NCBI RefSeq assembly: GCF_932526225.1 | Contig: NC_064043.1 | Location: 15,996,085 to 16,060,084 of the forward strand | Reading direction: 5' to 3' | Source of the DNA: Nematostella vectensis | Lineage: Eukaryota; Cnidaria; Anthozoa; Actiniaria; Edwardsiidae | DNA: 64,000 nt | Shown here: one piece after another, positions 58,199-64,000 of the stretch | Layout: each line of letters opens with the position of its first letter | Numbering within the stretch: position 1 is the first letter of the stretch | Translations under genes and position numbers: made by a program | Notes under the pieces: generated by a model | The model's database searches: none | Seen by the model: the letters and a program-made list of their open reading frames with translations, nothing else | Told to the model about the DNA's origin: nothing

Positions 58199-60663
58199 GG
58201 GTGTTTGACAAGCAGAAAAAGTCCCATCCCAACGTCGTGATTGCAGGCGACTTTAACTGTGGGGATATAAACTGGAAGGTCAGCCCTCCTGTTATTACCA
58301 ACCCGGCCACTGCCTCATTGATGAATAAGTTACTTGACTTTATTGATGACCACGCCCTCACACAGTATGTTTCCGATCCCACTCGCCCTGCCTCACTGAA
58401 CACACTGGACTTTGTTTGCTCGTCAGTTCCTTCTCTTGTCTCAGACGTCTCTGTTCATCCTGGCATGAGCGACCACGATCTAGTACATTTCTATATCAAC
58501 ACTAACCCACGGCGTGCAACCAGAACCCCCCATAAGGTGTACTTGTTTGACCGGATGAACTTGGAAGGTCTTCAACACGACATGGATTTGCTTAATCAAT
58601 CCTTCATGGTCTCACCGCTCTCTCGATCTGTTGAGGAAAACTGGTCAATCTTTAAAACGGGTATTAAATCAGCAATCGACGCAAATGTCCCTCATAAAAT
58701 GACCAAACGCAAACCAGACGTCCCTTGGTTGAACAGGGCACTTAAGCGGCAGACACGCAAGCGCGAACGCCTCCTTCGCAGGGCAAAGCATTCTGGGGAC
58801 AAGTCACCGTCTTCGCCTGCCTGGTTGGCTTACAGGAAATATCGTAACAAGGTTACCAAGGCACTAAAAGAAGCTCATAATCACCACCTGAACGAAGTTG
58901 TGGGCGGCAGCCTAGTTTCAAATCCAAAGAAATTTTGGAACTACGTTAAGAGCCGTCGATCAGAAGTATCAGACATCCCTTCACTAAGGTCTAACGATGG
59001 TGTCTCCATATCCCCGCGCGACAAAGCTCAGGTTCTCAACAAGCAGTTCCAAAGTGTGTTCACTGTGGACGACGGAGTTCTCCCTGGACTTGGCCCAAGC
59101 CCGTTTCCGCATATTAGTGATATCATTTTCACCCCTACTGGCATTAAAAAACAACTAGACAATATGCAGACATGCAAGGCCTCAGGCCCTGATGAACTTC
59201 CAGCACGCATTCTACACGACTTGTCAAACTACCTAGCCAACATGTTATGCATCATCTTCCAACAGAGTTACGATAAGGGGACGCTCCCTCTAGACTGGTC
59301 TACCGCCAAAGTAGTCCCAGTCCACAAGAAGGATAACCGTGACAACCCCGGCAATTACCGCCCTATCTCTCTTACGTGCCTCTCCTGTAAAGTCATGGAA
59401 CACATTGTGCTAAGCCATTTAAACAAACATCTATCTGCTTTTAATATCCTGTCAGACCTGCAACATGGCTTCCGCAGCGGTTTCTCCTGTGAGACTCAAT
59501 TGATTCTTGCTACACATGACTGGGCCAGCACACTTAATTCTCATGGCCAGGTAGATGCCATTATGCTCGACTTTAGCAAGGCCTTCGACAAGGTGTCCCA
59601 CACAAAGCTATCCCATAAACTACATCACTGTGGCATACGTGGAAAGACTCTTGGTTGGATTGAAGCCTTTCTAAACAACCGAAATCAGTTCGTAGTAGTT
59701 GACGGGTCCCATTCCAGTCAGGTTCCTGTGACATCAGGTGTCCCCCAGGGGACCGTGCTTGGCCCAACCCTCTTTCTTGTGTTCATTAACGACATTGTTG
59801 ACCAATGCAGCTCGGTAACTCGCCTATTTGCAGATGACACAGTGGTCTACAGGACCATTCGATCTCCAGCCGACCATGTGTCCCTCCAACACGATCTCTG
59901 CAACCTTGAAGCCTGGGCTCGGACTTGGCAGATGGAGTTTAATGCCTCTAAATGCCAATTACTGCCGATCACCTTGAAGAGAAATAGCAGCTTGTTCAAC
60001 TACTCGCTAGGCTCCCAGCTCCTGAATTCTACAGACGAGCATGACTATCTAGGGATCCGCGTTGCACACGATCTCCGCTGGAGTAGGCATTGTTGTAAAG
60101 TCTCTTTGAAAGCCAACAAGACTCTTGGATTATTACGACGTACCCTTAAACCCTGTTCTCAGAGTGTAAAGGAACGTGCGTACTTTTCAATGATAAGACC
60201 GGTCATGGAATATGCTTCTCCAGTATGGAACCCCTTCACGGATAGAGACATCAACAAATTAGAGCAAGTGCAGAAAAATGCGGCGCGTTTCGTTACTGGT
60301 ACCTACGACCCCAGGGCAAGCTCATCTGACCTTGTTAAATCCCTGAATTGGGACTCGCTTGAAGTGCGACGTCAGCTCGCCCAACTATGCCTCTTCTATA
60401 AAATCCGCAACAATTTAGTGAACATTGCTCTACCTCAACAATTTCAGCCAAACCTTCGACCGTCCAGAACAAACTCCTCTAAATATAACCAGATTCAGTC
60501 CAATGTACTTTCCCACTCATACTCTTTTTTTCCTAGAACTATCAGGACTTGGAACTTGCTTCCCTCCGAGGTTGTCGAGTCCTCGTCGATTGACTCCTTT
60601 AAATCAAGTGCACTGCCAGTCTTAAGATCCTTACGGATCCCTGGCCACCTTCGCCGCCTATAA
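58183..60663 (+). pseudogene. Retrotransposon ORF, 3' part: endonuclease C-half and reverse transcriptase
   Basis: 826 codons in the -1 frame relative to the 5' part, open to TAA at 60661-60663. The endonuclease resumes with GDFN (58246-58257), LNTLDFV, and SDHD (58468-58479), which contains the catalytic Asp-His pair. Reverse transcriptase blocks: KASGPDELP (from 59176), YRPIS (59356-59370), GFRSGFSCETQL, LDFSKAFD (59566-59589, first catalytic Asp), SGVPQGTVLGP (from 59734), and FADD (59827-59838, active-site Asp pair). The thumb and C-terminal block is near 60170-60320. No RNase H domain was seen. All recognisable catalytic residues are present, so apart from the frameshift the protein looks intact. 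Function in the family: target-primed reverse transcription of the element's own RNA. Confidence 0.92.
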
Positions 60664-60710
60664 TACCTTGGCGCCCCCTAGAAATAAGCGCAAGCTTTAA
60701 TAGGGTCTAA
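60664..60710 (+). other. Retrotransposon 3' UTR
   Basis: 47 bp between the stop codon and the octamer tail. Contains GCGCCCCCTAGAAATAAGCG and AAGCTTTAATAGGGTC, presumably the region recognised by the element's own RT. No similarity to array sequence was noticed. Confidence 0.6.
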
Positions 60711-60726
60711 CATTTAAGCATTTAAG
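60711..60726 (+). repeat. Octamer tail, two CATTTAAG units
   Basis: Two perfect 8-bp units end the element. CR1 elements characteristically end in 8-bp tandem repeats rather than poly(A), so this supports the family call and fixes the 3' boundary to within about 2-4 bp. Confidence 0.75.
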
Positions 60727-62186
60727 AGCAGAAACAGAAGAGACATAATTTACAAAGGATCACCCATTTATTGCCTCTTATCTGATTCACAAGACACGAG
60801 AAGGTCAGATGAAAAAAAGATTATATAACTATAAAATTAAAACAGAACGAATGATAACAGTACCATCTTCTTCGTGGCGTGTGCTACCTTATAGGAAACA
60901 GAGAAGTCCCAAGTATCTGAGAAACCACCTGCGATGTTAGTTGAAGATAAAGAACAAGGACGGAAACGAAGTTAAAGAAAAACTTAAAAACATTTGAAAA
61001 TCCTTTTGAATCTCATTTAGATATATTTAAAGAGTCAGACCGTGCGCACATAGGATCCAGTCACATCCCTGAAACTGGTTTTTCAACTCACTTGCTTCTT
61101 CGTGGCGTGTGTTACCTAATAGCAAACAGAGAAGTCCCAAGTATCTGAGACTGATTTCTCGACTCTCACATGCCTCTTCGTGGCGTGTCCTACTTGATAG
61201 CAAACAGGAAAGTCCAAAATATCAAGCGGTACTAGACCGCTTGTTGACGTTTCTGGTCGGGACTGGATACTCCCCCGGTTAAGGCTAAGCAGGACAATCA
61301 GATTGTGATGCCGAAATTTTTTGACCCGAGGGACCACATGCCTGCAAACTCTTTTATGGCATCCAAGGCAGAGCACCAGATAATACTAGATGGGTGGCCA
61401 GTCTTCAGCAATACCCAGTCAAGCAAGCCAAAAAAAAATATGGCATGTAGTCGTGGGTGGGGGTCTCCTTAGTTTACATGGCTGTTGTCACGCATTACAA
61501 CGCCCCAGCGAAAGAACGATCTATCCATCACATTTATCTCTTTGAGATCCTTTGTTTATATTGCCAGTTTGTTGGGAGAACGTGGCATCTCATCAACTAG
61601 TGAACACACTGCATCTTGAGGACTAGTGGTTAATCAAAGTCAAGCACTTCAATTTCCCATACAGTCGCCAACAATTCTTGTGACTGTACCCCAGCAGGCA
61701 AGGTCACCCCAGGTGGTGTACTGTATATTGGGGAACAAGGAGAATGGGCGGCCCATGAACCCTGTCGGTTGTTCATAGAGTATTTCTTGGGCTGGGAAGT
61801 TCTTACCCTTGGTAAGTAGCTTTTCCCCTATCATTAACACATAATCTAAACATCCTATCTCAAAGATCCCAGGTACATTCGGAAAGCTAAAATCTTCAGG
61901 CTAAAAATAATAAACATAGGATGAGCAAATACTCCAGTCCAAACCCAGTGAGAAAAAAAAGAGAACAAATCAATCGTTTGATTGCTTTGTTCACTGCAGT
62001 ACCAGACCAGACATAATTTACAGATGAAGATGAAGAATGAAGATGAAGAAATGATTTTTATCATTGTAACTTAATAGATTATTTATTTTTTTCTTTTATA
62101 ATTATCGATGAGAGATATGCTTTAAGAAGAAATAAAAGCTCGGCAAATATAAGTTTTGTATCAATAGGGCACCCTTTTAAGGCCTA

Positions 62187-63897
62187 TTGTACAGGCTTGG
62201 CATCTTGACGCGCGATGCCACAAATATAATTGAGTTAACTAGTATGCAAGTAAACTTTTGCCCTTGTGTGATTAGCGATTTTCAGATGAAGAAACATTAT
62301 AGCTATAAGATAAAAAAAGAAAGAATGATAACAACAGTAGCATCCTTCCAAGCAGTTAAGGCAGAGCAATTCACCATTCGCAGATTTTCATTTTTTTTAT
62401 ATCTTCTCTCAATCAATTGATTGCTTTGTTCAGAGCAGAAAAAGACGAGACATAATTTACGAAGGATCACCCATTTATTCTCTTATCTGATTCACAAGAC
62501 ACGAGAAGATCAGATGAAAAAAAGATTATATCACTATAAAACTAAAACAGAACGAATGATAACAACAGTAACATCTTCTTCGTGGCGTGTGCTACCTTAT
62601 AGGAAACAGAGAAGTCCCAAGTATCTGAGAAACCATCTGCGATGTTAGTTGAAAATGAAGAACAAGGACTATAACGAAGTTAAAGAAAAACTTAAAAACA
62701 TTTGAAAATCTTTTTGAATCTCAATTAGAAATATTTAAAGAATCAGACCGTGCGCACATAGGACCCAGTCCCACCCCTGAAACTGATTTTTCAACTCACT
62801 TGCTTCTTCGTGGCGTGTGCTACCTAATAGCAAACAGAGAAGTCCCAAGTATCTGAGACTGATTTCTCGACTCTCACTTGCCTCTTCGTGGCGTGTCCTA
62901 CTTTATAGCAAACAGAGAAGTCCAAAATATCAAGCGGTACTAGACCGCTTGTTGACGTTTCTGGTCGGGACTGGATACTCCCCCGGTTAAGGCTAAGCAG
63001 GACAATCAGATTGTGATGCCGAAATTTTTTGACCCGAGGGACCACATGCCTGCAAACTCTTTTATGGCATCCAAGGCAGAGCACTAGATAATACTAGATG
63101 GGTGGCCAGTCTTCAGCAATACCCAGTCAAGCAAGCCAAAAAAAGAAAATATTGCATGTAGTCGTGGGTGGGGGTCTCCTTAGTTTACATGGCTGTTGTC
63201 ACGCATTACAACGCCCCAGCGAAAGAACGATCTATCCATCAAGTTTATCTCTTTGAGATCCTTTGTTTATATTGCCAGTTTGTTGGGAGAACGTGGCATC
63301 TCGTCAACTAGTGTACACACTGCATCTTGAGGACTAGTGGTTAATCAAAGTCAAGCACTTCAATTTCCCATACAGTCGCCAACAATTCTTGTGACTGTAC
63401 CCCAGCAGGCAAGGTCACCCCAGGTGGTGTACTGTATATTGGGGAACAAAGGGAATGGGTGGCCAATGAACCCTGTCGGTTGTTCATAGAGTATTTCTTG
63501 GGCTGGGAAGTTCTTACCCTTGGTAAGTAGCTTTTCCCCTATCATTAACACATAATCTAAACATCCTATCTCAAAGATCCCAGGTACATTCGGAAAGCTA
63601 AAATCTTCAGGCTAAAAATAATAAACATAGGCTGAGCAAATACTCCAGTCCAAACCCAGTGAGAAAAAAAAAAGAGAACAAATCACTCGTTTGATTGCTT
63701 TGTTCACTGCAGTACCAGACCAGACATAATTTACAGATGAAGATGAAGAATGAAGATGAAGAAATGATTTTTATCATTGTAACTTAATAGATTATTTTTT
63801 TTTCTATTATAATTATCGATGAGAGATATGCTTTAAGAAGAAATAAAAGCTCCGCAAATATAAGTTTTGTATCAATAGGGCACCCTTTTAAGGCCTA
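62187..63897 (+). repeat. Unit 50, class L (1711 bp)
   Basis: Haplotype a (GTGTACAC, CCAATGAACC, GGACTATAACG). GAGCACTAGATAAT near 63082 is private. Confidence 0.92.
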
Positions 63898-64000
63898 TTG
63901 TACAGGCTTGGCATCTTGACGCGCGATGCCACAAATATAATTGAGTTAACTAGTATGCAAGTAAACTTTTCCCCTTGTGTGATTAGCGATTTTCAGATGA
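63898..64000 (+). repeat. Unit 51, truncated by the window, class unknown
   Basis: Only the first 103 bp are visible (TTG start, TTTTCCCC variant). The length class cannot be assigned. Confidence 0.85.

Larger units (their letters stand above)
56981..60726 (+). mobile_element. CR1/Jockey-superfamily non-LTR retrotransposon, near full length
   Basis: A 3746-bp insertion that interrupts GTTCAGAG / AGCAGAAACAG of unit 49; the same sequence is uninterrupted in other units. Layout: about 237 bp 5' region, a PHD-endonuclease-RT reading frame broken once by a frameshift, a short 3' UTR, and a tail of two CATTTAAG octamers. There are no LTRs and no poly(A). Target duplication is at most AGAG and may be only AG, typical of CR1-like elements. 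Base composition is clearly more GC-rich than the array. The closest family assignment (CR1 versus L2-like) needs a phylogeny. Confidence 0.93.
56733..62186 (+). repeat. Unit 49, class L, interrupted by the retrotransposon
   Basis: Unit sequence runs from 56733 to 56980 and from 60727 to 62186, about 1708 bp without the insert, matching unit 19. Marks: GCGCGAAGCC, CTCACATGCC, TACTTGATAGC in R3 and GGCGGCCCATGAACC (private). AGAAGAGACAT follows the insert where other units read AGACGAGACAT. Confidence 0.93.
1..64000. repeat. Tandem satellite-like array with five unit classes
   Basis: Head-to-tail array, all units in the same orientation, spanning the window and running past both edges. The only interruption is the retrotransposon at 56981-60726. 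Intervals between successive unit starts cluster at about 1.71, 1.56, 1.01, 0.65 and 0.47 kb, and the shorter classes are internal-deletion derivatives of the longest. No host protein gene, tRNA or intact rRNA gene was recognised inside it. The family itself is not one I can name. Confidence 0.95.

Noticed and set aside
58017-58403. Minus-strand and alternative-frame ORFs over the retrotransposon
   Set aside because: They overlap strongly matching endonuclease and RT codons on the plus strand and show no domain of their own.
56973-60734. Longer target-site duplication around the LINE
   Set aside because: Flanks read TTCAGAG before and TTTAAGAGCAG after. Beyond AGAG the bases differ, and part of that match belongs to the octamer tail.
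1-64000. CRISPR array, bacterial operon or phage interpretation of the repeats
   Set aside because: Repeat units are hundreds to thousands of bases with no short spacer pattern. The only protein is a eukaryotic LINE with a PHD finger.
1-64000. Hammerhead ribozyme satellite
   Set aside because: I found no CTGATGA core paired with GAAAC and a cleavage triplet on the plus strand. A covariance-model scan would be needed to exclude it on both strands.

Overview
This window is eukaryotic, almost certainly metazoan, repeat DNA. It holds no host protein gene that I can support. Apart from one transposon, all 64 kb is a head-to-tail, AT-rich satellite-like array that runs off both ends. The only convincing protein-coding material is a CR1/Jockey-superfamily non-LTR retrotransposon (56981-60726) inserted into one array unit. 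Its style (PHD finger, NPGP 2A-like motif, APE endonuclease, reverse transcriptase, octamer tail) fits marine-invertebrate or lower-vertebrate CR1-like elements. I cannot name the species.

Array anatomy. I start each unit at the conserved (A/T)TGTACAGGCTTGG. This gives 49 complete units (one carrying the transposon) and two partial ones. Five length classes occur: L (about 1.70-1.72 kb, full), L' (about 1.56 kb, lacking an internal ~145 bp block), M (about 1.01 kb, carrying a perfect 42-bp palindrome at its deletion junction), S (about 0.65 kb) and XS (about 0.47 kb). Every class keeps the same core: about 140 bp upstream of the unit start with a TATA-like box near -28, and about 215 bp downstream with a TGGCATC/GATGCCA hairpin at +11 to +33. 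A full L unit then holds, in order: a CAATCAATTGATTG palindrome; three ~56-bp direct repeats (R1-R3); a perfect CAAGCGGT/ACCGCTTG hairpin near +744; a ~165 bp block with short 5S rRNA-like matches and an Sm-site-like AATTTTTTGA; a moderately G-rich region; a CTTACC/GGTAAG palindrome; a second copy of the TTTGATTGCTTTGTTCA segment; and a GAT/GAA microsatellite.

Layout. 1-6053 alternates L and S units. 6054-17108 mixes XS, L and L' units and contains a 4.67-kb duplication. 17109-29127 mixes L, S and one XS unit. 29128-32457 is a tandem S+M dimer. 32458-56266 is a higher-order repeat of about 5.1 kb (L-S-M-L, four copies, with one extra L unit after copies 3 and 4). 56267-64000 returns to XS/L, and its L unit at 56733 carries the retrotransposon. 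L units fall into two haplotypes, a and b, recognised by linked variants, and several units are mosaics of the two, as expected for unequal crossing-over and gene conversion.

Inside the transposon, one reading frame encodes an N-terminal hydrophobic stretch, the NPGP motif, a C4HC3 PHD finger and the first half of the endonuclease. A one-base loss in a T run (58179-58183) shifts the frame. The remainder of the endonuclease, the reverse transcriptase (FADD at 59827) and the C-terminal domain are otherwise open to 60663. Small ORFs repeated across the array were rejected as genes: most need TTG or GTG starts, and their copies differ mainly by amino-acid-changing substitutions or indels.
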